From Chitinophagaceae bacterium (GTDB taxonomy: Bacteria; Bacteroidota; Bacteroidia; Chitinophagales; Chitinophagaceae), in assembly GCA_003526435.1 (NCBI GenBank), contig DPWF01000028.1:25018-33071 (forward strand): 8,054 nt of DNA. Reading direction: 5' to 3'. The number at the start of each line of letters is the position of its first letter. Position 1 is the stretch's first letter. The notes beneath the pieces are model-generated. The model was given only the letters and a program-made list of their open reading frames with translations. It ran no database searches and was not told where the DNA came from. Positions 1 to 6,974 of this stretch are shown here, piece after piece. Made by a program: the position numbers and the translations under genes.

Positions 1-1
1 C

Positions 2-898
2 GATTATATTTTTACCGGCGACCACTTGCTGGATTTTGCTTTACCCGGTACACTCAAAGTAATTGTGTACCCTCCAACCTGGAAGCAGGCAGCCGATAAA
101 GAAAAATATTTTCCCATCAATGACGCAGATGGTTATTTGAGCGATCCTGACAAAAGCAGCACCCTCAATTTTGTAATGGTTGATTGTTATAATGATGGAA
201 CAATTCCTGCGGCTAACGTATTACAATCACTCGCTGCAGATACAACCGTGGTAATTTGTTTAAGCAGTACCAACGATCACGCCATGCCTTCAGTTAGAAG
301 AATGTTTGTTGAACTGCAGGAACAAAAAGTACAAAACCCAGTGGTGGTGATTGTCGACAGTAACTGGCAAACCACCGACGAGCACCTCATTCATTATGCC
401 ACCGAAGCAGGTGCTTTGTTGCTGGATGGTTTTGGTGATGGTGTTTGTTTTGGTATGACAGGAAAGAGCTACGAGCAGGCATCTTCGGCTAGTTCAGATA
501 CAAGCGGAAGAAATTATTTGTCGAACACATCTGTTGAACAATTTGTGAACGCTACAGCATTCAGCATTTTACAGGCCACACGTACACGCATTTCCAAAAC
601 AGAATATATTTCCTGTCCGAGCTGTGGCAGAACATTGTTCGACTTACAGGAAACCACTGCGAAAATCCGTTCCGTAACCCATCACCTGAAAGGGGTAAAA
701 ATTGCCATCATGGGATGTATTGTAAATGGTCCGGGCGAAATGGCTGATGCCGATTTTGGTTATGTAGGAAGCGGTGTCGGGAAAATTACCTTGTATAAAG
801 GGAAGGAAGTGGTAAAGAGAAATGTAGAGAGTGAAGTTGCAGTGGAAGAACTGATCAATATTTTAAAAGAAAATGGGGCATGGGTAGAACCAGTTTAA
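2..898 (+). CDS. ispG: 4-hydroxy-3-methylbut-2-enyl diphosphate synthase, long form (3' part)
   Basis: IspG (GcpE) makes HMBPP from methylerythritol cyclodiphosphate in the MEP isoprenoid pathway, using a [4Fe-4S] cluster and reducing equivalents; it is cytosolic. The frame is open from base 2, so the N-terminal TIM barrel lies upstream of the window and only about 298 residues are visible; the first in-frame ttg at 26 is not the start. The C-terminal cluster domain is clear: CPSCGR with cysteine codons at 614-616 and 623-625, then GCIVNGPGE with the third cysteine at 716-718 and the conserved Glu. The roughly 200 residues before CPSC include a stretch with conserved-looking VVICLSS and [10 protein letters not shown] strands. 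They fit the inserted domain of the long IspG found in plants, Chlamydia and Bacteroidota, which the short E. coli enzyme lacks. The product ends normally with TAA. The lipoprotein gene follows after 17 nt, probably in the same transcript. Function is certain; the domain boundary is inferred. Confidence 0.97.
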   Translation, partial: DYIFTGDHLLDFALPGTLKVIVYPPTWKQAADKEKYFPINDADGYLSDPDKSSTLNFVMVDCYNDGTIPAANVLQSLAADTTVVICLSSTNDHAMPSVRRMFVELQEQKVQNPVVVIVDSNWQTTDEHLIHYATEAGALLLDGFGDGVCFGMTGKSYEQASSASSDTSGRNYLSNTSVEQFVNATAFSILQATRTRISKTEYISCPSCGRTLFDLQETTAKIRSVTHHLKGVKIAIMGCIVNGPGEMADADFGYVGSGVGKITLYKGKEVVKRNVESEVAVEELINILKENGAWVEPV

Positions 899-915
899 CC
901 AATTATAATTAAGGT

Positions 916-1719
916 ATGAAAAGAATACAGGTTGTTTTTGTAATACTGATCACTATTCTTCTGTGTACAGGTTGTTTTGATGTGATAGAAAAATACCAGC
1001 TAAATGAAGATGGCTCAGGTAAATATATAGTTGATGTGGACTTTTCTAGAACTGCCAGTTCATTTACTTCTATGATTTCATCGATGTCTGAAGAAGATCA
1101 AACGGATGCAGTAAGCAAGCGAAAGAAGGAAGTAAAAGATAGTATTATTTATTTTGAAACACAGGTGGACTCAGCAACAGAACTTTCAGAGATCGAGAAA
1201 AAGGTATTGCGTAAAAGTTCCGCACGGATGTTTATTGACGAGCCAAATGGCCAATTTAAAATAACACTGTTTTATCCTTTTGCCAAAGCGGATGAGTTGG
1301 GCGTAATTCAAACTGCGATGTCTCGTCAGTCTTATTCTGGCGAAGAGGGAGCGGGGATGAAAATGATACTGGATAATGACAAGTTGGGTAAATTTTTTAC
1401 TTTATCGAAACAAAATTCATTTGAATTTCAAATGAGCTCGAACCATATCGAACGAAAGATTGGATCGGTAGATACTGCATGGGTATCATTTGAAGAACAA
1501 AACAATGCTAAAAACGATTTAGGTATTATGTCTATGTTTACAGACATGTATAAGTTCTCAATGAAAACAGAAATTGAATTGCCGCGGTCATTGAAAAAAA
1601 TTGAAACAAGAGGTAGTACTACTATTTCAACCGACAGGAAAAAAGTGAGTATCATACATATGGAGAACACATCTGCCACACTAAGACCTAAAGATTTTGC
1701 ATATCGGATCGAATTTTAA
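916..1719 (+). CDS. putative lipoprotein of unknown function
   Basis: This is a 267-residue predicted lipoprotein. It starts MKR, followed by a hydrophobic core to residue 16 and then CTGC, which places the lipidated cysteine at position 20 (signal peptidase II). The -3 residue is Cys17 rather than the usual Leu, so the lipobox is slightly atypical. After the cysteine comes a YQLNEDGSGKY segment, a polar charged middle region (about 60-110) and alternating hydrophobic/polar strands to the end (FAYRIEF), which suggests a beta-rich exported domain. No catalytic motif is visible and I do not recognise the family with confidence. The lipid-anchored, beta-rich layout with an early DGSG segment is reminiscent of LppM-like lipoproteins, but that is only a guess. 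ATG at 916 is preceded by AAGG just 1 nt away, too close to act as a normal ribosome site. It sits 17 nt after ispG and 10 nt before nadB, so it is probably co-transcribed with both. Confidence 0.75.
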   Translation: MKRIQVVFVILITILLCTGCFDVIEKYQLNEDGSGKYIVDVDFSRTASSFTSMISSMSEEDQTDAVSKRKKEVKDSIIYFETQVDSATELSEIEKKVLRKSSARMFIDEPNGQFKITLFYPFAKADELGVIQTAMSRQSYSGEEGAGMKMILDNDKLGKFFTLSKQNSFEFQMSSNHIERKIGSVDTAWVSFEEQNNAKNDLGIMSMFTDMYKFSMKTEIELPRSLKKIETRGSTTISTDRKKVSIIHMENTSATLRPKDFAYRIEF

Positions 1720-1729
1720 ACAGATATTC

Positions 1730-3325
1730 ATGCAGACAGACTTTCTAGTTATAGGATCAGGAATAGCAGGTTTAACCTACGCGCTTAAAACCGCACGTTA
1801 TTTCCCTGATAAAAAAATAACCGTCATCACCAAAACCCAGGCCGATGAAACCAATACCAAATATGCACAAGGCGGTATTGCTGGCGTATGGGACGAAAAC
1901 AGGGATAGCTACGATAAACATATTGAAGATACACTCGTAGCCGGCGATGGTTTGTGTAATGAAGAGATCGTAGAAATAGTAGTGAAAGAGGGCCCCGAAA
2001 GGATCAAAGAAATTATTTCCTATGGTGCCGAGTTCGATAAAAACGAAAAAGGAGAATACAGTTTAGGCAAGGAAGGTGGTCACAGCGAAAACAGGATACT
2101 GCACCACAAAGATGTTACCGGTCAGGAAATGGAACGCGCCCTGCTGGATGAACTGAAACGTGTACCTAATATTGAATTGATTAACCATTGTTTTGTTGTA
2201 GATATTCTTACACAACATCACCTGGGTTTCCTGGTTACAAAATCAACCACCGATATTACCTGTTACGGCGTATATGTGTTGAACCTTCATACCAACCAGA
2301 TTGAAAAAATACTGGCAAAAATTACTTTACTCGCTACAGGTGGTTGCGGGCAAGCCTATCGAACTACCACTAATCCTAAAATAGCAACAGGCGATGGTAT
2401 TGCCATGGTATATCGTGCCAAAGGCAGGATTGAAAATATGGAGTTCATTCAGTTTCATCCAACTGCCCTCTATGAACCCGGCACTTCTCCTTCTTTTCTT
2501 ATTACAGAAGCAGTAAGGGGCGACGGTGGCATTTTGCGTAACAAAAACGGAGAAGCTTTTATGGAACGATACGACCCGCGGAAAGACCTTGCTCCCCGTG
2601 ATATTGTAGCCCGAGCCATTGACAGCGAAATGAAAAAAACAGGTACCGAACATGTGTACCTCGATTGCAGGCATATGGATGCAGCAAAATTTATTCATCA
2701 CTTCCCCAATATTTATGAGAAATGCCTGAGTATTGGTATAGATGTGATGCAGCAAATGATACCCGTGGCACCGGCTGCACATTATAGCTGTGGTGGTATT
2801 AAAACAGATGAATGGGGCAGAACATCAGTAATGCATTTATATGCCTGCGGTGAATGCGCCAGTACAGGGTTACATGGTGCCAACAGATTGGCCAGTAACA
2901 GTTTACTCGAAGCCATGGTATTCGGACATCGTTGTTATCTTGATAGTATTAAAACGATTGAGCATATTTCATTTGAAGAGACCATTCCCGACTGGAAAAC
3001 AACCGGTACAACAGACCCCAGGGAAATGATCCTGATTACACAAAGTCTGAAAGAACTGCAACAGATTATGAGTGATTATGTGGGTATTGTAAGAACAGAT
3101 GTACGTTTGGAAAGGGCCATGAAACGACTTGATTTGTTGTTTGCAGAAACAGAAGAATTATATCGCTCAACCAAAGTATCACCTCAACTTTGTGAATTGC
3201 GAAACCTTATTACAGTAGGTTATCTTATTGTAAAAGGCGCACAATTCAGGAAAGAAAGCAGAGGGCTGCATTATAACACCGATCACCAGGCGAAAAGCGA
3301 ACTGCTGCAGAATATTATTTTGTAA
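1730..3325 (+). CDS. nadB: L-aspartate oxidase
   Basis: NadB is a cytosolic FAD enzyme that oxidises L-aspartate to iminoaspartate, the substrate NadA uses to make quinolinate for NAD. The 531-residue product has the usual family length. Seen in order: FAD-binding GSGIAG (9-14), TNTKYAQGGIAG (41-52), the EGGHS and HHKDVTG segments, LATGG, EFIQFHPT with His243, ITEAVRGDGG, LAPRDIVARAID with Arg290, AAHYSCGG with His351, TGLHGANRLASNSLLE, and a helical C-terminal domain. Arg290 and His351 fall at the same numbers as the catalytic residues of the E. coli enzyme, and His243 matches E. coli His244 within one position. An in-frame ATG at 1697 would add 11 residues and overlap the lipoprotein gene. 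ATG 1730 is preferred because MQTDFLVIGSG puts the first Rossmann strand at the normal place. No Shine-Dalgarno sequence is seen. nadA and nadC are not in the window. Confidence 0.98.
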   Translation: MQTDFLVIGSGIAGLTYALKTARYFPDKKITVITKTQADETNTKYAQGGIAGVWDENRDSYDKHIEDTLVAGDGLCNEEIVEIVVKEGPERIKEIISYGAEFDKNEKGEYSLGKEGGHSENRILHHKDVTGQEMERALLDELKRVPNIELINHCFVVDILTQHHLGFLVTKSTTDITCYGVYVLNLHTNQIEKILAKITLLATGGCGQAYRTTTNPKIATGDGIAMVYRAKGRIENMEFIQFHPTALYEPGTSPSFLITEAVRGDGGILRNKNGEAFMERYDPRKDLAPRDIVARAIDSEMKKTGTEHVYLDCRHMDAAKFIHHFPNIYEKCLSIGIDVMQQMIPVAPAAHYSCGGIKTDEWGRTSVMHLYACGECASTGLHGANRLASNSLLEAMVFGHRCYLDSIKTIEHISFEETIPDWKTTGTTDPREMILITQSLKELQQIMSDYVGIVRTDVRLERAMKRLDLLFAETEELYRSTKVSPQLCELRNLITVGYLIVKGAQFRKESRGLHYNTDHQAKSELLQNIIL

Positions 3326-3381
3326 AGTTTGATTTTTTGATCTTTCAATTTAAAATCAAAGATCAAAAAATCAAAGATCAA
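3322..3381. repeat. four abutting 15-bp units, inverted-inverted-direct-direct
   Basis: Two perfect head-to-tail copies of AAAATCAAAGATCAA lie at 3352-3366 and 3367-3381. Immediately before them, in the opposite orientation, is a 13/15 copy (3337-3351) and a weaker 11/15 copy (3322-3336) that runs into the nadB stop codon. As an inverted repeat the whole is centred at 3351/3352, with a perfect 18-bp stem (3328-3345 with 3358-3375) and a 12-nt loop. It begins 2 nt after the nadB TAA and ends 9 nt before the acyltransferase ATG. With only 3 G/C pairs in 18 and no following T-run it is not a standard terminator. It could be a weak terminator, an mRNA-stabilising hairpin, or a dispersed intergenic repeat. 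Confidence 0.7.
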
Positions 3382-3390
3382 CTCATCCCT

Positions 3391-4272
3391 ATGTATTCCA
3401 TTGTCTACAGTCTTTTTTATCTTTTATCACTGCTACCCTGGCGTGTTCTGTACCTTATTTCTGATGGGTTGTACCTGCTTGTGTATTATATCATCGGTTA
3501 CCGGAAAAAAGTGGTGTTCCAGAACCTGGAAATTGCTTTCCCTGAAAAGACAGGAGCAGAGCGAACAAGGATAGCAAAAGATTTTTACCACAATTTCATC
3601 GACAGTTTTATTGAAACCATTAAACTGCTTTCCGTTTCTGAAAAGGCATTCAGAAAAAGATTTACGGTAAATATTGAGGTGCTAAATAATTTATATGCGG
3701 GAAATCAGAATGTGCAGATTGTTGCAGGACATTATTTCAACTGGGAATTTGCGAATCTGGGGGTATCGCTAGACAGCAAATTTCCTTTTATAGGCGTTTA
3801 CATGCCATTGAGTAATAAAACCTTTGACAAATTAATTTATAAACTGCGTACAAAATTTGGCAGCTTACTGGTACCGGCCAATGAGTTCAAGAATAATTTT
3901 CACTTCTATGCCAAAAACCGCTATGCTCTTGGGTTGGTAGCAGACCAGAACCCGGGCAATCCGGGGAAAGCATACTGGACAAACTTCTTCGGCAAACCTG
4001 CTCCCTTTGCACGTGGCCCGGAAAAGGGAGGCAAAATGAACAATACAGCCATTGTATATGCGCATTTTTATAAAGTAAAACGTGGGTACTATAAACTTGA
4101 TTTTGAATTGGTTACTACCACACCGAATGATTACCCGGATGGCGAGCTTACAAAGCTGCTTGTAAAAAAAGTAGAAGACTCGGTGCGTAAAATTCCTGCC
4201 AATTATTTATGGAGCCACAGAAGATGGAAATGGTCGCATGAGTATGAGAAGTATAAACACCTGGAAGTATGA
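3391..4272 (+). CDS. LpxL/HtrB-family lysophospholipid or lipid A acyltransferase
   Basis: This 293-residue member of the lipid A biosynthesis acyltransferase family probably adds a secondary acyl chain to lipid A, or to a related lipid, at the inner face of the cytoplasmic membrane. An N-terminal hydrophobic segment (about residues 1-40, MYSIVYSLFYLLSLLPWRVL onward) acts as membrane anchor. It is followed by YRKKVVFQNLEIAFPEKT, typical of the family. The catalytic HX4E motif is HYFNWE, with His114 and Glu119. Later blocks are GVYMPLSNK, ADQNPGNP and FFGKPAPFARGPE, then LWSHRRWKW near the end, all as expected for LpxL-type enzymes. A ttg start at 3337 would read through the repeat array, so ATG 3391 is chosen; no Shine-Dalgarno sequence is visible. 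It may be read from the nadB transcript across the hairpin. The exact acyl acceptor and donor cannot be told from the sequence, so no gene symbol is given. Confidence 0.9.
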   Translation: MYSIVYSLFYLLSLLPWRVLYLISDGLYLLVYYIIGYRKKVVFQNLEIAFPEKTGAERTRIAKDFYHNFIDSFIETIKLLSVSEKAFRKRFTVNIEVLNNLYAGNQNVQIVAGHYFNWEFANLGVSLDSKFPFIGVYMPLSNKTFDKLIYKLRTKFGSLLVPANEFKNNFHFYAKNRYALGLVADQNPGNPGKAYWTNFFGKPAPFARGPEKGGKMNNTAIVYAHFYKVKRGYYKLDFELVTTTPNDYPDGELTKLLVKKVEDSVRKIPANYLWSHRRWKWSHEYEKYKHLEV

Positions 4273-4276
4273 GGGA

Positions 4277-4330
4277 ATGTAGGATGTCTGATTTGAAGTA
4301 ATGCGTTAAAACAAATCAGACACCCTACAT
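4277..4330. terminator. convergent-gene hairpin, probable bidirectional terminator
   Basis: An inverted repeat of 19 positions pairs 4277-4295 with 4312-4330 around a 16-nt loop. The single flaw is A4284 opposite C4323. In RNA made from the - strand this pair becomes U-G, so that transcript forms an unbroken stem. It lies between the stop of the acyltransferase (4272) and the stop of the dioxygenase fusion (4346), where both transcripts should end. No clear T-run follows on either side. Confidence 0.65.
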
Positions 4331-4345
4331 CATATATCAACGATT

Positions 4346-5761
4346 TTAATTCAGCACTTCTTTTGATTTTTCGAACTTAAACTTATCGTTGAGTTCTTTT
4401 ATTTTGCTCCAGCCGCCTACTACGTTTCTGAGATTATGTATGCCTTGTCTTTTCATGAGAGAAGCGGCTATCACACTTCTGTAACCACCTGCACAGTGTA
4501 CATAAATATTGTGGTTGTCTTCAAGATGGGCCATGCTTCCGGGGTCGCTTAATTCATCGAGTGGAATATTGACTGCCTCTTTGATATGACCATCTGCATA
4601 TTCAGGTAGTTTTCTTACATCTACTATCACCAATTGATCATCGAAAGGCATATCCATGGCCAGTTCATCGGCTTCTACATCAATAATCATATCAATGGGT
4701 TCATTATTATTTTTCCATTGCTCAAAACCTCCGGCCAAATAACCTGCAAACTTTTCAAAACCTACACGTGCAAGTCTTACGATTGTTTCTTTTTCTTTTC
4801 CTTCATCTGTCACCAAAACAATTTCCTGATCGAAAGGAAGCAGGCTGCCTGCCCATTCTGCAAAGCGACCTTCAAGACCAATAAAGATAGATCCGGGAAT
4901 AAAACCTTCTGTAAAAACAGCGGCTTTTCTGGTATCAAGGATGATTACATCCGGTTCTTTGATTTTCTTTTTAAAAGCAGGAATATCCAATGCCGTCATT
5001 CCTTTCGCAAGTACGGCATCGAGACTGTCGTACCCTTCTTTATTGATACGTGCGTTAATGGGGAAATACTGTGGTGGTGCGGCTAATCCGTCTGTTACAG
5101 CTTTGATAAATTCTTCCCTGCTTTGTTGCTGTAGAGCATAGTTTGTTGCTTTTTGTTCACCGATGGTGCTGAATGTTTCAGGTCCCAGGTTTTTACCACA
5201 ACTACTGCCGGCACCATGCGCAGGATACACAATTACATCATCTGCTAAGGGCATGATTTTGTTCTGCAGGCTTTCATACATCATTCCTGCCAGGTCGTCC
5301 ATGGTAATTTCATTGGTTTTTTGTGCGAGGTCGGGGCGACCTACATCACCTACAAATAAGGTATCGCCTGTGAAAATGGCATAATCTTTTCCTTCTTCAT
5401 TTTTCAGCAGGTAACAACTGCTTTCCATGGTATGACCGGGTGTATGTAATACTTCTACACGAAGTTTTCCAATTTCAAAACTTTCGCCATCTTTTGCTAC
5501 ATGAACGGGGAAGCTGGTTTGTGTACCCGGACCATATACAATGCTGGCACCGGTTGCTGCGGCAAGATCGAGGTGGCCGCTGACAAAATCGGCATGGAAA
5601 TGGGTTTCGAAAATATAACGGATGCTGCTGTTTCGTTCTTTGGCGAGACTGAGGTATTCTTCAATATCGCGCAAAGGGTCTATAACAGCGGCAATGCCGT
5701 TGCTTTCAATATAATAAGCCGCTTCACTGAGACAGCCGGTATATAGTTGTTTTACAAACAT
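4346..5761 (-). CDS. persulfide dioxygenase-rhodanese fusion (ETHE1/CstB/Blh-like)
   Basis: This 471-residue cytosolic protein is predicted to oxidise glutathione- or other low-molecular-weight persulfides to sulfite and to move sulfane sulfur with its rhodanese domain. Residues 1-250 are a metallo-beta-lactamase fold with ETHE1-type iron ligands: THFHAD with His54, His56 and Asp58, then His63, TPGHT with His110, FTGD with Asp133, DVGRPDL, and PAHG with His182. Residues about 268-353 form a first rhodanese domain (LDTR near 275) whose active-site loop reads VTDEGKE with no cysteine, so it is probably inactive. Residues 374-460 form a second rhodanese domain with HCAGGYRS, catalytic Cys423. 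This order (MBL, dead rhodanese, live rhodanese) is that of S. aureus CstB. ATG at 5761 is preferred over one 10 codons upstream because MFVKQLYTGC fits the family start and the predicted -7 element lies in the extension. The ArsR-type gene upstream on the same strand points to sulfide or stress control. An SQR gene is not in the window. Confidence 0.92.
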   Translation of the reverse strand: MFVKQLYTGCLSEAAYYIESNGIAAVIDPLRDIEEYLSLAKERNSSIRYIFETHFHADFVSGHLDLAAATGASIVYGPGTQTSFPVHVAKDGESFEIGKLRVEVLHTPGHTMESSCYLLKNEEGKDYAIFTGDTLFVGDVGRPDLAQKTNEITMDDLAGMMYESLQNKIMPLADDVIVYPAHGAGSSCGKNLGPETFSTIGEQKATNYALQQQSREEFIKAVTDGLAAPPQYFPINARINKEGYDSLDAVLAKGMTALDIPAFKKKIKEPDVIILDTRKAAVFTEGFIPGSIFIGLEGRFAEWAGSLLPFDQEIVLVTDEGKEKETIVRLARVGFEKFAGYLAGGFEQWKNNNEPIDMIIDVEADELAMDMPFDDQLVIVDVRKLPEYADGHIKEAVNIPLDELSDPGSMAHLEDNHNIYVHCAGGYRSVIAASLMKRQGIHNLRNVVGGWSKIKELNDKFKFEKSKEVLN

Positions 5762-5776
5762 ATTCGCGAGTTTAGG

Positions 5777-5784
5777 CAAAGATA
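5777..5784 (-). promoter_or_regulatory. predicted -7 element of the dioxygenase gene
   Basis: On the - strand this reads TATCTTTG, a perfect match to the Bacteroidota -7 word TAnnTTTG. It ends 15 nt before the ATG at 5761. No convincing TTG/TTTG -33 element is found at 19-21 nt; the nearest TTG is 27 nt upstream. The ATATCTTT that overlaps it equals one half-site of the inverted repeat before the ArsR gene, so the repressor may also act here. Transcription from the ArsR promoter could read through as well. Confidence 0.4.
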
Positions 5785-5848
5785 TGACCAAGGATCAGGC
5801 CAGACCCTTATCAATTACGGAAAAACAGGCGTAATGTCAGTTAAACTG

Positions 5849-6184
5849 TCAACCAACCAGTGATTCTACAAAACCTACCACTTCGGTTAATCGGCTGTAG
5901 TTTACTGAATAGAAGATGAACTTACCGTCTCTTGTAGTACTTACAATACCGGCTCGTCGAAGAATAGCGAGGTGTTGCGAGGCTACAGACTGCTCCAGGC
6001 GAAGCTTCACATAAATTTCCGTAACCGTCATTTTTTGATGATCGTCAAGTAATTTGATGATTTGCTGTCGGAGTTTGTGATTGATGGACCGCAGGATAAG
6101 GGCCGCTTTCTTCGTGTGAAGAAAGTCCACCTTTATCGCGTTTTTCCCGTTGTTTAAAACAACAGATTGCAATGATTGGCTCAT
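5849..6184 (-). CDS. ArsR/SmtB-family winged-helix repressor, cysteine-free
   Basis: This 111-residue DNA-binding protein has the usual length for ArsR repressors. The winged helix spans about residues 26-95: an LRSINHKLRQQIIKLL helix, MTVTEIYVKL, the recognition helix QSVASQHLAILRRAGIV (65-81) and the wing TTRDGKFIFYSVN (83-95). A C-terminal helix (LTEVVGFVESL) probably dimerises. There is no cysteine in the protein. The alpha-3 metal motif ELCxCDL is therefore absent, as are the paired cysteines that BigR and SqrR use to sense sulfane sulfur. ATG 6184 is chosen over one 10 codons upstream because the predicted -7 element would fall inside that extension. The gene lies 87 nt upstream of the persulfide dioxygenase on the same strand, so control of that gene is likely by position. 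Autoregulation is suggested by an inverted repeat over its own -33 element. The inducer is unknown. Confidence 0.9.
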   Translation of the reverse strand: MSQSLQSVVLNNGKNAIKVDFLHTKKAALILRSINHKLRQQIIKLLDDHQKMTVTEIYVKLRLEQSVASQHLAILRRAGIVSTTRDGKFIFYSVNYSRLTEVVGFVESLVG

Positions 6185-6211
6185 GACAATTAAGTTATGA
6201 TGGGGGGTTAA

Positions 6212-6244
6212 CAAACTAAAATTGCACTGATAAAGATATACAAA
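6212..6244 (-). promoter_or_regulatory. predicted promoter of the ArsR-type gene
   Basis: On the - strand, TTTG (6241-6244) is followed after 21 nt by TTAGTTTG (6212-6219), which matches TAnnTTTG except at the second base. The spacing fits the Bacteroidota sigma-A promoter. The start codon is 27 nt further on, leaving a leader of about 20 nt. Confidence 0.45.
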
Positions 6245-6251
6245 TCTTTAT
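6230..6251. promoter_or_regulatory. predicted ArsR-type operator, 8-6-8 inverted repeat
   Basis: ATAAAGAT (6230-6237) and ATCTTTAT (6244-6251) form a perfect inverted repeat around 6 nt. On the - strand it spans the TTTG taken as the -33 element of the ArsR promoter, so a bound dimer would block RNA polymerase. Size and position suit a winged-helix dimer. The sequence is AT-rich, so chance cannot be excluded. A shorter inverted repeat (6262-6267 with 6273-6278, GTATAT and ATATAC) lies just upstream and could be a second site. Confidence 0.45.
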
Positions 6252-6299
6252 AGTTTTTATAGTATATTTTTCATATACCAAAAGCAGTTACGGGAAAAA

Positions 6300-6974
6300 C
6301 TATTTTTTTGATGTATCAAAAAAAGCCTTGAGGTAGAGTGGTTCGCTATAGGCCAGGTCGGCAAAATGGCTGCTGGTAAAGGATTTGAACGAAAGCTGGG
6401 CCAAATGACCGGCATGATGCTGGATGTCTGCAAACCGTGCATTTGGGTGTCCTGAAATTTTGCTTAATTTTTCCATCCCACTTCCCGAAAACTGTACAAT
6501 GGCCGTATCCAGTAAAGCTGCAAACGATTGTTCTTCCAATACCATTGCCTGTGGTAATAACCTGTTTTGCAATGAGCGGTCGTATACGGCGGTAAACACT
6601 TCCATTCTCCTGGCATCGATCAGCGGACAGAATAAGGTTGAATCATCTGCTGTTTTTTCAATCGCTGCTACAGCCATCACTTCCAGCGTGTTAACAACAA
6701 TCAGGGGTTTTTCGAGTGAAAAACAAATGCCTTTTGCGGTGGCCATTCCTACCCTTAAACCTGTGTAACTTCCGGGTCCGCCGGTAACAGCAATGGCGGC
6801 AAGGTCAGTTAAGGCAATACCTGTTTGCTGCACAATAGATGCAATGGCCGGCTGAATAAAAGATGCATGATTTTTCTGATCGGTACTTGTTAAAATAGCG
6901 AGTATATCCTCATCCTTACTCAAACAAACACCTGCAGTTGCTGTGGCGGTATCTATATTCAGTATATAACTCAT
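6300..6974 (-). CDS. tsaB: tRNA t6A synthesis protein TsaB (YeaZ)
   Basis: TsaB is the non-catalytic ASKHA-fold partner of TsaD. With TsaC and TsaE it makes N6-threonylcarbamoyladenosine at position 37 of ANN-reading tRNAs, in the cytosol. The 224-residue product has normal length. It begins with the family strand ILNIDTATATAGVCL (4-18) and carries the hallmark GPGSYTGLRVG at 66-76, followed by AKGICFSLEKPL. LIDARRMEVFTAVY is another conserved block. The C-terminal half is divergent, as is usual. The start codon overlaps the stop of the upstream dehydrogenase-like gene by 4 nt (ATGA), so the two are translationally coupled. The 115-nt gap to the ArsR-type gene and that gene's own promoter suggest the transcript ends near 6300. 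Confidence 0.95.
   Translation of the reverse strand: MSYILNIDTATATAGVCLSKDEDILAILTSTDQKNHASFIQPAIASIVQQTGIALTDLAAIAVTGGPGSYTGLRVGMATAKGICFSLEKPLIVVNTLEVMAVAAIEKTADDSTLFCPLIDARRMEVFTAVYDRSLQNRLLPQAMVLEEQSFAALLDTAIVQFSGSGMEKLSKISGHPNARFADIQHHAGHLAQLSFKSFTSSHFADLAYSEPLYLKAFFDTSKK
6303..6324. repeat. 10-bp inverted repeat at the 3' end of tsaB
   Basis: TTTTTTTGAT (6303-6312) and ATCAAAAAAA (6315-6324) are perfect inverted arms separated by 2 nt. They lie within the last codons of tsaB, just before its TAG. On the - strand a run of five T follows the stop codon, so a weak terminator overlapping the coding end is possible. The stem is almost all A-T, and it may simply reflect Lys and Phe codons. 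Confidence 0.3.

Noticed and set aside
2..898. ispG as a truncated pseudogene
   Set aside because: The frame is open right to the window edge, with residues DYIFTGDHL before the first possible start, so the missing N-terminus is only a window cut.
1697..1729. Upstream ATG extension of nadB overlapping the lipoprotein gene
   Set aside because: It would put 11 extra residues before the Rossmann strand, whereas the start at 1730 gives catalytic Arg290 and His351 at the E. coli numbers.
2327..2782. 151-codon open frame on the - strand opposite nadB
   Set aside because: It lies wholly inside the conserved FAD-enzyme coding sequence, and its product shows no recognisable domain or start context; it is a shadow of nadB.
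3337..3390. N-terminal extension of the acyltransferase from a ttg
   Set aside because: The extension reads through the 15-bp repeat units and gives a repetitive IKDQKIKDQ peptide; the family start is MYSIVYSLFYLL at 3391.
4634..5086. 150-codon open frame on the + strand opposite the dioxygenase fusion
   Set aside because: It is entirely antisense to the rhodanese region, its product is rich in Phe, Lys and Cys without a pattern, and the - strand frame is clearly the gene.
5838..5848. CAGTTAAACTG palindrome just after the ArsR stop
   Set aside because: Five-base arms around one base are too short to distinguish from chance or to act as a terminator, and it does not resemble the proposed operator.
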